A program made the translations under genes and the position numbers. Of a DNA stretch of 64,000 bases, positions 42,976 to 51,073 are shown one piece after another (positions within the stretch are counted from its first letter, which is position 1; every line of letters starts with the position of its first letter). This DNA is from PNNG01 sp046291695. GTDB lineage: Bacteria; Bacteroidota; Bacteroidia; UBA7662. The stretch covers positions 62,001 through 126,000 of the forward strand of contig JBKBSO010000001.1 in NCBI GenBank assembly GCA_046291695.1. Reading direction: 5' to 3'. The notes beneath the pieces are model-generated. The model was not told the DNA's origin and searched no databases. It saw nothing but the letters and a program-made list of their open reading frames with translations.

Positions 42976-43578
42976 TTAAGGGATGTTCATATACTTGTGT
43001 GTTTGCAAAGATATACGCCATTCCGGATGTGCCTTTACAAAATCAACGATTAAAGGCAAGATTTCTTTTTCTTTGCTCCATTCGGGCTGTAGGTACAACA
43101 CACAATTTTGTTTTACTTTTTTGGCATGTTCTTGAGCCCATTTGAGATCGCTTTTGTGGTAAATAACCACTTTTAGCTCATCGGCTAATTCCAAATTATC
43201 TCGTAAAACCGGCTTGAATTTTTTTGGGGATATACATACCCAATCGAAGGTGCCGCGTAGGGGAGAGGTGCCTGCGCTTTCAATCCAGATATTTAATCCG
43301 TGTGATTGAAGCGCCTGGGTTAAAAGGCTTAAATCGTACATGCTTGGCTCGCCCCCGGTAATCACCACGTTTGGGGCTTTAGTAGCTATACTTAAAGCAA
43401 CAAGATTGTCGACGCTCATTTGAGGATGCGCCTCGGCCGGCCACGATTCTTTGACATCGCACCAGACGCAACCCACGTCACAGCCTCCTAGTCGGATAAA
43501 AAAAGCGGCCTTTCCTTGGTTGTAGCCTTCCCCTTGAATGGTGTAAAAGGCTTCCATCACCGGAAGTGTATTAGGCAT
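42976..43578 (-). CDS. queE: 7-carboxy-7-deazaguanine synthase
   Basis: A 200-residue radical SAM enzyme of the queuosine/deazapurine pathway converting 6-carboxytetrahydropterin to CDG. The N-terminal VMEAFYTIQGEGYNQGKAAFF is diagnostic. The cluster motif is CDVGCVWC (CxxxCxxC), the canonical radical SAM spacing. VITGGEPSMYD follows. The ATG at 43578 overlaps the end of folD by eight bases. QueC, QueD and QueF are not in the window. Confidence 0.92.
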   Translation of the reverse strand: MPNTLPVMEAFYTIQGEGYNQGKAAFFIRLGGCDVGCVWCDVKESWPAEAHPQMSVDNLVALSIATKAPNVVITGGEPSMYDLSLLTQALQSHGLNIWIESAGTSPLRGTFDWVCISPKKFKPVLRDNLELADELKVVIYHKSDLKWAQEHAKKVKQNCVLYLQPEWSKEKEILPLIVDFVKAHPEWRISLQTHKYMNIP

Positions 43579-44455
43579 AAAAGTCTTTTTTGGCGGCATG
43601 AAGCGTATTTCTAAGCAGCATGGCAATGGTCATAGGGCCAACCCCGCCCGGCACCGGTGTGATAAAGCTGCATTTCGGCGCCACTTGCGCATAGTCTACA
43701 TCCCCGCTTAAACGGAAGCCGGATTTACGACTGGCATCCGGAACGCGGGTGGTGCCTACATCGATGACGATGGCACCTTGTTTTACCATGTCGGCCGTTA
43801 CAAATGCAGGCTTGCCAAGGGCTGCGATGATGATGTCGGCGCGAAGCAAGTGTGCTTTGAGGTCTTGAGTGCGACTATGGCACAGGGTTACCGTACAGTT
43901 GCCGGGATTCGCCTGGCGTGCCAATAAAATACTAACGGGTGAACCTACTATATGACTTCGGCCGAGAACTACACAGTGTTTGCCGTTGGTATCGATCTTG
44001 TAGCGCTTGAGGAGTTCAAGGATGCCGTGAGGTGTGGCAGGTAAATAACAGGGCAGATTTAGCACCATTTTGCCAATGTTTACGGCATGAAAGCCGTCAA
44101 CGTCTTTGGCCGGATCGATGGCTTCATTTATTTTTTGCGCATCGATATGTTTGGGCAAAGGCAGTTGTACGATGTAGCCATCAATAGCTGGGTCAGCATT
44201 CAAACGGCGCACGGTGTTGAGCAGTTCCGTTTCGGTAATCTGTTCGCTGAAACGTAATAAGCTCGATTGAAAACCCGCATCTTCACAGGCTTTGATTTTA
44301 TTGGCGACATAAGTTTCGCTTCCCCCATCGTTACCTACCAGCACTGCGGCCAAATGTGGGGCACGGTATCCGGCTTCAATCCGTTGGGCTACCTCGGCCT
44401 TGATTTCTGCGCGAATGTCAGCAGCAGTGGTTTTGCCATCGATAATCTGAAACAT
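43571..44455 (-). CDS. folD: bifunctional methylene-THF dehydrogenase/cyclohydrolase
   Basis: A 294-residue enzyme interconverting 5,10-methylene-THF, methenyl-THF and 10-formyl-THF. Signatures are LVGNDGGSETYVANKIKAC, GYIVQLPLPKHID, VDGFHAVNIGK, VVLGRSHIVGSPVSILL and ITPVPGGVGPMTIAML. The start at 44455 lies one base after the lepA stop. It links with formate-THF ligase at 10.5 kb. Confidence 0.95.
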   Translation of the reverse strand: MFQIIDGKTTAADIRAEIKAEVAQRIEAGYRAPHLAAVLVGNDGGSETYVANKIKACEDAGFQSSLLRFSEQITETELLNTVRRLNADPAIDGYIVQLPLPKHIDAQKINEAIDPAKDVDGFHAVNIGKMVLNLPCYLPATPHGILELLKRYKIDTNGKHCVVLGRSHIVGSPVSILLARQANPGNCTVTLCHSRTQDLKAHLLRADIIIAALGKPAFVTADMVKQGAIVIDVGTTRVPDASRKSGFRLSGDVDYAQVAPKCSFITPVPGGVGPMTIAMLLRNTLHAAKKDFYA

Positions 44456-44456
44456 A

Positions 44457-46244
44457 TTAATCCAGTTTGAGTACTGCAAGGAAGGCGTTTTGCGGGATTT
44501 CCACATTGCCTACCTGGCGCATACGCTTTTTACCTTTTTTCTGCTTTTCGAGAAGTTTACGCTTTCGTGAAATATCACCGCCGTAGCATTTTGCCGTCAC
44601 ATCCTTCCGTAGGGCTTTGATGGTTTCGCGTGCAATAATCTTGGCGCCAATGGAGGCTTGAATAGCAATATCGAACTGTTGACGGGGAAGCAATTCGCGC
44701 AATTTTTCACACATTTTTTTTCCTAGCTCATAGGCTTTATCGGTGTGAATGAGCGAAGAGAGGGCATCTACAGGCTCGCTGTTCAGCCTAATGTCCATAC
44801 GTACTAGTTTCGACTGTCGGTAGCCGATCAGATGGTAGTCGAAGCTAGCATAACCGCGAGAAATGGTTTTAAGCCGATCGTAAAAGTCGAATACAATTTC
44901 ACCCAGCGGCATTTCAAAAGTAATTTCTACGCGGTTGGTGGTCAGGTAAATCTGGTTTTTGATGATCCCCCGTTTATTCATACACAACTCGATGACAGGA
45001 CCAATGTATTCCGACTTGGTAATGACTTGTGCACTGATGTAGGGCTCTTCAATAAAATCGATGGTGCTGGGATCGGGCAAATCGCTGGGATTATTTACGG
45101 TGAGCTTAATGCCCTTGGTAGTTGTACAGTAATAAGAAACGTTGGGAACGGTAGTAATTACCGTCATGTTGAACTCTCGCTCAAGTCTCTCCTGAATGAT
45201 TTCCATATGCAGCATCCCCAGGAAGCCGCAACGGAAGCCAAATCCCAATGCCGCCGAAGATTCGGGCTCGTACACCAAGCTGGCGTCGTTCAGTTGCAGC
45301 TTGTCCATACTGTCGCGCAATTCTTCGTAGTCTTCGGTGTCTACCGGATAAATGCCAGCAAAAACCATGGGTTTTACTTCTTCGAAGCCTTTAATCGATT
45401 CGGTGGCCGGCCGTTCCATCGTAGTAAGCGTATCTCCTACTTTTACTTCCTTGGCAAATTTGATTCCACTGATGATATAGCCCACATCACCCGTTTCTAC
45501 CGATTTGCGCGGTTGTTGCTTGAGTTTTAAAATGCCGATTTCTTCTGCAAAATATTCTTTTCCCGTATTCAGGAATTTTACGCGCTCACCGCTTTTTATG
45601 CGGCCATTGAGTACTTTGAAATAGGCAATAATTCCCCGGTAGTTGTTGTAAACCGAATCAAAAATGAGGGCTTGCAGCGGTGCATCGGGATTGCCACTCG
45701 GGGCCGGGATGCGTTCAACTATGGCTTCTAACACCTTATCGACCCCTAATCCCGTTTTTCCACTCGCCGGCAAAATATCTTCTATATCACAGCCAAGCAG
45801 ATCTACAATTTGATCTTTAACCTCTTCGGGATTAGCTCCTGGCAAATCCATTTTATTGAGCACCGGAATGATTTCCAGGTTATGCTCAAGCGCAAGGTAG
45901 AGGTTCGAAATCGTTTGTGCTTCAATGCCTTGCGAGGCATCTACGATAAGTAAGGCGCCTTCACATGAAGCAATAGCCCGGGATACTTCATAGGAAAAAT
46001 CCACGTGGCCGGGGGTATCAATTAGATTTAAGGTGTATTGCTCACCTTTGTACATATAGTCCATTTGGATGGCGTGGCTCTTGATGGTAATGCCACGTTC
46101 GCGCTCCAAATCCATATCGTCGAGCGTTTGTTCCTGCAATTCACGCGAATCAACCGTGTTGGTAATTTGAAGGAGTCGGTCGGCCAAGGTACTCTTACCG
46201 TGGTCGATGTGTGCAATAATGCAAAAATTGCGTATATTCTTCAT
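44457..46244 (-). CDS. lepA: elongation factor 4 (LepA)
   Basis: A 595-residue ribosome-associated GTPase. G1 is AHIDHGKSTLADRLL at 9-23, then RERGITIKS, DTPGHVDFSYEV and NKMDLPGA. The C-terminal LepA-specific domain ends KRKLLEKQKKGKKRMR and VEIPQNAFLAVL. The ATG at 46244 was chosen because the only in-frame alternative (TTG at 46253) lies inside the -7 promoter box. First gene of lepA-folD-queE-PorE-like. Confidence 0.96.
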   Translation of the reverse strand: MKNIRNFCIIAHIDHGKSTLADRLLQITNTVDSRELQEQTLDDMDLERERGITIKSHAIQMDYMYKGEQYTLNLIDTPGHVDFSYEVSRAIASCEGALLIVDASQGIEAQTISNLYLALEHNLEIIPVLNKMDLPGANPEEVKDQIVDLLGCDIEDILPASGKTGLGVDKVLEAIVERIPAPSGNPDAPLQALIFDSVYNNYRGIIAYFKVLNGRIKSGERVKFLNTGKEYFAEEIGILKLKQQPRKSVETGDVGYIISGIKFAKEVKVGDTLTTMERPATESIKGFEEVKPMVFAGIYPVDTEDYEELRDSMDKLQLNDASLVYEPESSAALGFGFRCGFLGMLHMEIIQERLEREFNMTVITTVPNVSYYCTTTKGIKLTVNNPSDLPDPSTIDFIEEPYISAQVITKSEYIGPVIELCMNKRGIIKNQIYLTTNRVEITFEMPLGEIVFDFYDRLKTISRGYASFDYHLIGYRQSKLVRMDIRLNSEPVDALSSLIHTDKAYELGKKMCEKLRELLPRQQFDIAIQASIGAKIIARETIKALRKDVTAKCYGGDISRKRKLLEKQKKGKKRMRQVGNVEIPQNAFLAVLKLD

Positions 46245-46250
46245 GCGCCG

Positions 46251-46258
46251 CAAAGTTA
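46251..46258 (-). promoter_or_regulatory. -7 box (TAACTTTG) of lepA operon
   Basis: TAnnTTTG on the minus strand with only six bases between it and the lepA ATG, so the mRNA would have almost no leader if this box is used. A TTG lies about 24 bases upstream, slightly beyond the usual spacing. Confidence 0.5.
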
Positions 46259-46326
46259 AGCTTTAAACTGATTATTAAAATTCAATAAAAGCCTATGCCT
46301 TATGGTTTTTTATTCGGTGCCTTTAT

Positions 46327-46334
46327 TATATTTG
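46327..46334 (+). promoter_or_regulatory. -7 box (TATATTTG) for first T9SS cargo gene
   Basis: Exact TAnnTTTG match, 20 bases before the TTG start at 46355. Confidence 0.5.
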
Positions 46335-46354
46335 GTTGTTGTAAATGAATTGTT

Positions 46355-48250
46355 TTGATTAGGACAAGATTTTTTTGGTTTTTCATATTAATTATATGCG
46401 GGCATACTGCATTTTCTCAAAATTATATCATTAGCCCAATAACGTTTAATCCAGAACCCTATACTGGGGTTTCACTATTGGGTAGTTGGGCAAGTGGTGG
46501 GGCCGACGATGGGGTTAGTGGTGCTGTTGAGATTGGCTTTGATTTTTGTTTTTATGGAAATACCTATAACGAAGTTTATGTTGGCACCAATGGCTGGGTA
46601 TCTTTTAGTCCAAATCAGCCTACAACATTTACTTCCACCAACATTCCGAATGCAGGTTTTAATGTTCCAAAGAACTGCATTATGGCACCCTGGCAGGATT
46701 GGTGGTCGACACTGAATGGAAACGGTAATATTTTGTATAGCCGTGTAGGAGTGGCGCCATTTCGAAAATTTGTCGTGTCCTTTGTGAATTTACCCATGTT
46801 TTCTTGTACGCAAAATTTGGGCACCTTTCAGGTAGTTTTAAATGAGTGTAACAACACCATTGAGGTGTACATCGAAAACAAACCACCATGTTTGGGTTGG
46901 GCTGGTGGTACTGCGGTTTTGGGATTGCATAATATAACGGGTACTGTAGCGCATACCGTTGCAGGGCGCAATTCTACCCAATGGGTTGTGGTGCCTTCTA
47001 ATCCCGAAGGATGGTTATTTGCACCAGATGGATTTTGTGAAGGGGGGGCTTTTGGGGGCTTTGCTACCATAGATACCGGTTCAGTTTGGCCGGTAGTTGC
47101 TGCCGATTGTTACACCAGGCAAATTGGGTTGAAGGTGGGTTCTGGCGATTTGCGTTGTTCATCTATTGAGCCAGGAGGTTCTGATTTCCGCTTGTATGAT
47201 CCGAAAGGAAATTTAATGCAGATCCGTGCGGTAGTTCCGGAATGTATAAATGGCCGATCGGATAGCATGACCCTCACTTTGGCCGTTGATTTTCTTTTTA
47301 ATGGGGACCATTACCTCGTCATTCGAAATGGCATAGATGGTGACCCGCTTTTGGGCGATTGTGGCACTGGTGCCAATCCCTTCGATACCATTATCGTACG
47401 GGTGAATAATTGTTATGAGTACTACGATCAGGTGAAAATACGCAATGTAAGTGTATTGCCCGACAACCAAACCCTGGAGCTAACCTGGAATACGCCACCT
47501 AATTTTGATGCTAGCTTCTTCGAAAATTATCGTGTTTATATTTACGACAACATCCCCCAACAGTCGTGGCGTGAAATCCATTTGGGTTATGGAATAGATG
47601 ATACCGTGATTTATTATACCATGATTGATCCCGTGGAAGAAAGCCGCGATTTTAAGGTAACGCTGCGCATGCGTATTTATGGAGATATCAACCTTCCAGC
47701 CGATTCTGTTAATAATATCTGGTTGCGTGCAGCCGATGATAAACTTGCGGATGGCATTCCTGGCGCGGCCAGTATTGTTTGGACACCCTACAAAGCATGG
47801 AGTACCTCCTTTGACGTATACTTGAACGCAGGCGCAGACAGCCTGAGAGGCGAACTTATTGGCAGTACTTCGGACACCACATTCGCTTTTGAAAAGCCTC
47901 AGGCACCCGGGCTTTATAAATTGAGCGTTTATACTTCCGATGGCAATCCTATGGGATTTGAGGCTTGGAGCAATTTCTTGTTTTTTGAGATCGAAACACG
48001 AGAGGTAGTGGTTCCAAATGTAATTACGCCCAATGGTGATGGGGCCAATGATTTTTTCTTTGTAGAAGGCTTGGAGTTTTTCCCTAAGAACAGGGTGAGC
48101 TTGTTTAACCGATGGGGGCAACGTGTATTTGAATCAGAAGATTATACCAACGATTATTCACCGGTGAACCTCGAAAGTGGTACCTACATCTATATGGTAG
48201 AAATTCCGGATAAGCCCTTGGTTCAGGGGGCTTTGCGGATCATTAAGTGA
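46355..48250 (+). CDS. T9SS type-B cargo protein with gliding-motility-associated C-terminal domain
   Basis: A 631-residue secreted protein. Signal peptide at 1-21 (IRTRFFWFFILIICGHTAFSQ after the initiator). An N-terminal region contains FDFCFYGNTYNEVYVGTNGW, a nidogen/beta-sandwich-like pattern. The middle part is shared with the two proteins at 48.8-53.2 kb (e.g. DFRLYDPKGNLMQI). The C-terminal ~85 residues are the type-B sorting domain: VPNVITPNGDGANDFF, NRWGQRVFES, SGTYIYMVEI. It would be exported by the type IX system and attached to or released from the surface. Start is TTG at 46355; the nearby ATG at 46344 leads to an immediate stop. Confidence 0.88.
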   Translation: MIRTRFFWFFILIICGHTAFSQNYIISPITFNPEPYTGVSLLGSWASGGADDGVSGAVEIGFDFCFYGNTYNEVYVGTNGWVSFSPNQPTTFTSTNIPNAGFNVPKNCIMAPWQDWWSTLNGNGNILYSRVGVAPFRKFVVSFVNLPMFSCTQNLGTFQVVLNECNNTIEVYIENKPPCLGWAGGTAVLGLHNITGTVAHTVAGRNSTQWVVVPSNPEGWLFAPDGFCEGGAFGGFATIDTGSVWPVVAADCYTRQIGLKVGSGDLRCSSIEPGGSDFRLYDPKGNLMQIRAVVPECINGRSDSMTLTLAVDFLFNGDHYLVIRNGIDGDPLLGDCGTGANPFDTIIVRVNNCYEYYDQVKIRNVSVLPDNQTLELTWNTPPNFDASFFENYRVYIYDNIPQQSWREIHLGYGIDDTVIYYTMIDPVEESRDFKVTLRMRIYGDINLPADSVNNIWLRAADDKLADGIPGAASIVWTPYKAWSTSFDVYLNAGADSLRGELIGSTSDTTFAFEKPQAPGLYKLSVYTSDGNPMGFEAWSNFLFFEIETREVVVPNVITPNGDGANDFFFVEGLEFFPKNRVSLFNRWGQRVFESEDYTNDYSPVNLESGTYIYMVEIPDKPLVQGALRIIK

Positions 48251-48251
48251 G

Positions 48252-48728
48252 ATGGAAAAGCTACACACAAAGTTTCTACAAAGGGCTATAGAGCTCTCAG
48301 AGCAGGGCAGTAGCCGTGGTGTGGGTGGACCATTTGGAGCGGTAATTGTTAAAGATGGCCAAATCATCGTGGAAGCGGTCAATGAAGTGACTTCATCCTG
48401 TGACCCTACAGCACATGCTGAGGTGCAGGCAATTAGAAAAGCCGGAGCTTTTTTGAAAACTTTTAACCTCCAAGGCTGCACCATTTACAGCAGTTGTGAG
48501 CCTTGTCCGATGTGTTTGTCAGCAATTTATTGGGCCCGGATGGATGCCGTTTATTTTGCAAACACACGGGATGAGGCAGCGGAAATAGATTTCGATGATG
48601 CATTTTTATATGATGAACTTGCTAAAGCTCAGCACGACAGGCGTTTGCCAGTTTACCATCTTCCCAGTTTGAAAGCAAAAGAGGTCTTTGAAAAATGGGC
48701 CAAATCTGCTCAAAAAGTGCCTTATTGA
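48252..48728 (+). CDS. nucleoside/guanine deaminase (cytidine-deaminase-like)
   Basis: A 158-residue zinc deaminase. The catalytic His-Ala-Glu is in THAEVQAIRKAG (HAE) and the zinc cysteines in SSCEPCPMCLSAIYWARMD (PCxxC). The sequence FDDAFLYDEL and the length resemble guanine deaminase GuaD of the small CDA-fold type, converting guanine to xanthine. It begins one base after the cargo gene stop, but the functions seem unrelated. Confidence 0.87.
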   Translation: MEKLHTKFLQRAIELSEQGSSRGVGGPFGAVIVKDGQIIVEAVNEVTSSCDPTAHAEVQAIRKAGAFLKTFNLQGCTIYSSCEPCPMCLSAIYWARMDAVYFANTRDEAAEIDFDDAFLYDELAKAQHDRRLPVYHLPSLKAKEVFEKWAKSAQKVPY

Positions 48729-48785
48729 AACTTTAATTGCAGTTTAATTTTCACAACCGTATTTTAGTCTCGTTAAAATCAAATT

Positions 48786-50897
48786 ATGAGAAAGCTTTTG
48801 CTACTTTGTTCTATGTTTCTACTGCTTGCACTCCCCGAAGTCAAAGCAACGCACGTAGCCGGTGGTAATATCACCTACCGTAATATAGGGCCAAACCAGT
48901 ATATCGTTACGTTAACCCTTTACCGAGATTGTTCGGGAGCTAATATTCCTCCCTTTACAACTCCGAATGCTACCGTATGGTATCGAAATGGCTGTGGTGG
49001 CCCAACGCAATCTTTAACAGTAAGCTGGCTGCCCGGTACAGGAGTTGAAGTGCCTACTCCTTGTGTGGATGACCCCAGTACCTGTTTAGGTGGTAGTCGT
49101 TATGGCATTTTGCGCTTTGATTGGGAAGGTACAGTCACTTTACCCACCTCACCCACTGCAGCTTGTAACGAATGGTGGTTTTCATGGGGGCAATCTGCGA
49201 ATGGGGGACACTGCTGCCGAAACACCAATCAGTCGCTTTCAAATGTAGCCGGTGGCGGTGGTAATGGCCAGGTTACTTTTTTCGTAGATTCCTACCTGAA
49301 TAACAACATAACTCCCGGAAATAACTCTGCACGTTTTGCAAGTTTTGAGGTTCCTGCTTATTGTATTCAGGAACCGGTAACTGTACGTTTTGATGTGACA
49401 GAGGCCGATGGGGATTCTATCGTTTATTCTTTGGTTCCGGCTTTAACCGCCTGGAATACTCCAGCCAATTATCAGGCCGGAAAATCGGCAACGGTTCCGG
49501 CAGCCGTAGCAGGAAATATCATTAACATTAATCCGAATAATGGTAACCTTTCATTTTTTAGTACTACACCGCAAACCGCTGTTTTTGTATTAAAGGTAGA
49601 TGAATACCGTAATGGCGTATTGATTGGTTATGTAAAAATAGACGTTCAAGTCATATTAGGTACGGGCCGATTCTGTGATAATGTTACGCCTACCTACCTG
49701 AACGACACAGTGGCCATGGGCTGCGGTACCTGGGACAGCCTCGATTTTAGACTGGAGCTGGCTTCTCGCGTACAATGTAACACCATCTCTTCCGATGCTT
49801 CTGAACTGCGCCTGTACAATCCTTCAGGTCAGCTGATTCAACTGCAAAGTGCTACGCCGGTCAATTGCGATAACCAAAACCGCACCCAGAACATTGATTT
49901 GCGTTTAACCCGACCACTCGATGAAAACGGATACTATTATATGGTTTCTCGAAATGGTACCGATGGCAATACCTACGGCAACCAATGCGATAAATTCATG
50001 GAAGCCTTCGATACACTAGTAATACACATTACGGGTTGTCCTGAATACAAAACGCCCATGGAAATTGTGAATGTTTCGGTAGATACCATTAATCCCAATG
50101 CCTTGGTGATGCAATGGAAAGAACCGGATACCTTAAATGTAAACTGGTTTGCATTTTATAACCTGTACCGTGCGGTTCCCGGTGAAAATATCTTAAGTTT
50201 CGACCAGCGCTTTTACGTAGAAAACGATGTAAACGCCCGCATTCACCGTGATGTGTATAGCCCGGTATTGCCTAAAAACGCTCCAATTACGTACAATATC
50301 AATTTGCGATTGATTAATGGTAAAGAAAATCCCCGTTCCAACTCCGTGAAATCTATCCGCCTGATGAATGACCCGCCTTCTGATGTTGATGACGAGGATG
50401 TTACCATCAACTGGACCCACTACAATGGGTGGACAGCACCGGAGTATTTTGTTCAGCAGTTTGATGGCACGAGGGTTGAGCAGGGCTGGCAAGTAGTGGC
50501 CGGACCTATGATCGATACGGTATATACCCATGAAAAGCCAAAGCCAAGAGGGCAGTACAAACTTCGGGTAATGACTAAAAATCCCGGAGCACCATTTGAG
50601 AGCTTCTCAAACCCAATCGATTTTGAGGTTCCTGGGCGAGAGGTTGAGATTCCGAATGTGATTACCCCCAATGGTGATGGGCTGAACGATGTTTTTGTGA
50701 TTCAGAACCTCGAGTACTATCCTGGTTCACGTCTACAAATTTTCAACCGTTGGGGACAGGAATTGTACAACAGCATGGATTACCGAAACGACTGGTCAGG
50801 AGAAGGCTTGGAGTCGGGTAATTATTATTACCAGCTGGTGGTTTTCGATCAGTTAGATCAAACGCAATATACCGGAACGCTGAAAATTATTCGCTAA
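48786..50897 (+). CDS. T9SS type-B cargo protein, paralogue 1
   Basis: A 703-residue exported protein with signal peptide (MRKLLLLCSMFLLLALPEVKA) followed by THVAGGNITY, the usual N-terminus of this Bacteroidota cargo family. A cysteine-rich beta-sandwich domain spans ~25-170. A central part includes YCIQEPVTVRFDVTEADGD and fibronectin-like modules. The C-terminal sorting domain has IPNVITPNGDGLNDVF, FNRWGQELYNS and LESGNYYYQLVV. From about residue 301 onward it is identical to paralogue 2. Likely a surface adhesin; no enzymatic motif. Confidence 0.9.
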   Translation: MRKLLLLCSMFLLLALPEVKATHVAGGNITYRNIGPNQYIVTLTLYRDCSGANIPPFTTPNATVWYRNGCGGPTQSLTVSWLPGTGVEVPTPCVDDPSTCLGGSRYGILRFDWEGTVTLPTSPTAACNEWWFSWGQSANGGHCCRNTNQSLSNVAGGGGNGQVTFFVDSYLNNNITPGNNSARFASFEVPAYCIQEPVTVRFDVTEADGDSIVYSLVPALTAWNTPANYQAGKSATVPAAVAGNIININPNNGNLSFFSTTPQTAVFVLKVDEYRNGVLIGYVKIDVQVILGTGRFCDNVTPTYLNDTVAMGCGTWDSLDFRLELASRVQCNTISSDASELRLYNPSGQLIQLQSATPVNCDNQNRTQNIDLRLTRPLDENGYYYMVSRNGTDGNTYGNQCDKFMEAFDTLVIHITGCPEYKTPMEIVNVSVDTINPNALVMQWKEPDTLNVNWFAFYNLYRAVPGENILSFDQRFYVENDVNARIHRDVYSPVLPKNAPITYNINLRLINGKENPRSNSVKSIRLMNDPPSDVDDEDVTINWTHYNGWTAPEYFVQQFDGTRVEQGWQVVAGPMIDTVYTHEKPKPRGQYKLRVMTKNPGAPFESFSNPIDFEVPGREVEIPNVITPNGDGLNDVFVIQNLEYYPGSRLQIFNRWGQELYNSMDYRNDWSGEGLESGNYYYQLVVFDQLDQTQYTGTLKIIR

Positions 50898-50952
50898 TCT
50901 GGTTTTCACCGTAAAAAAGCCGCATTTCGTTCTATACGAAATGCGGCTTTTT
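49683..50952 (+). repeat. 1.27-kb direct repeat, copy 1
   Basis: The 3' 1215 bases of paralogue 1 plus its terminator recur at 52004-53273 with a constant offset of 2321 bases and no indel. Three single-base differences were found by eye: the Leu codon at 50193 (synonymous), the Leu codon near 50763 (synonymous), and one in the terminator stem. Confidence 0.92.
50914..50952 (+). terminator. terminator of paralogue 1
   Basis: Long perfect stem AAAAAGCCGCATTTCGT / ACGAAATGCGGCTTTTT with a short loop, followed by only the T run contained in the stem. Symmetric, so it may work in both directions. Confidence 0.85.
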
Positions 50953-51073
50953 GCTGTATATAGGCAATAAAACCTTTGTTTAAGTGCTCCTTACCAAAAG
51001 CTTTAACCACCTTTTAATGGCTAAAAATTCAATTCTAAAATCTAAAGCCTTAATTTTCCGAAAATTAATTATC

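Noticed and set aside
50193..50671. Pair of minus-strand open frames (112 and 72 codons) that recur identically at 52514-52992
   Set aside because: Antisense shadows duplicated along with the 1.27-kb repeat; duplication is not independent evidence of coding.
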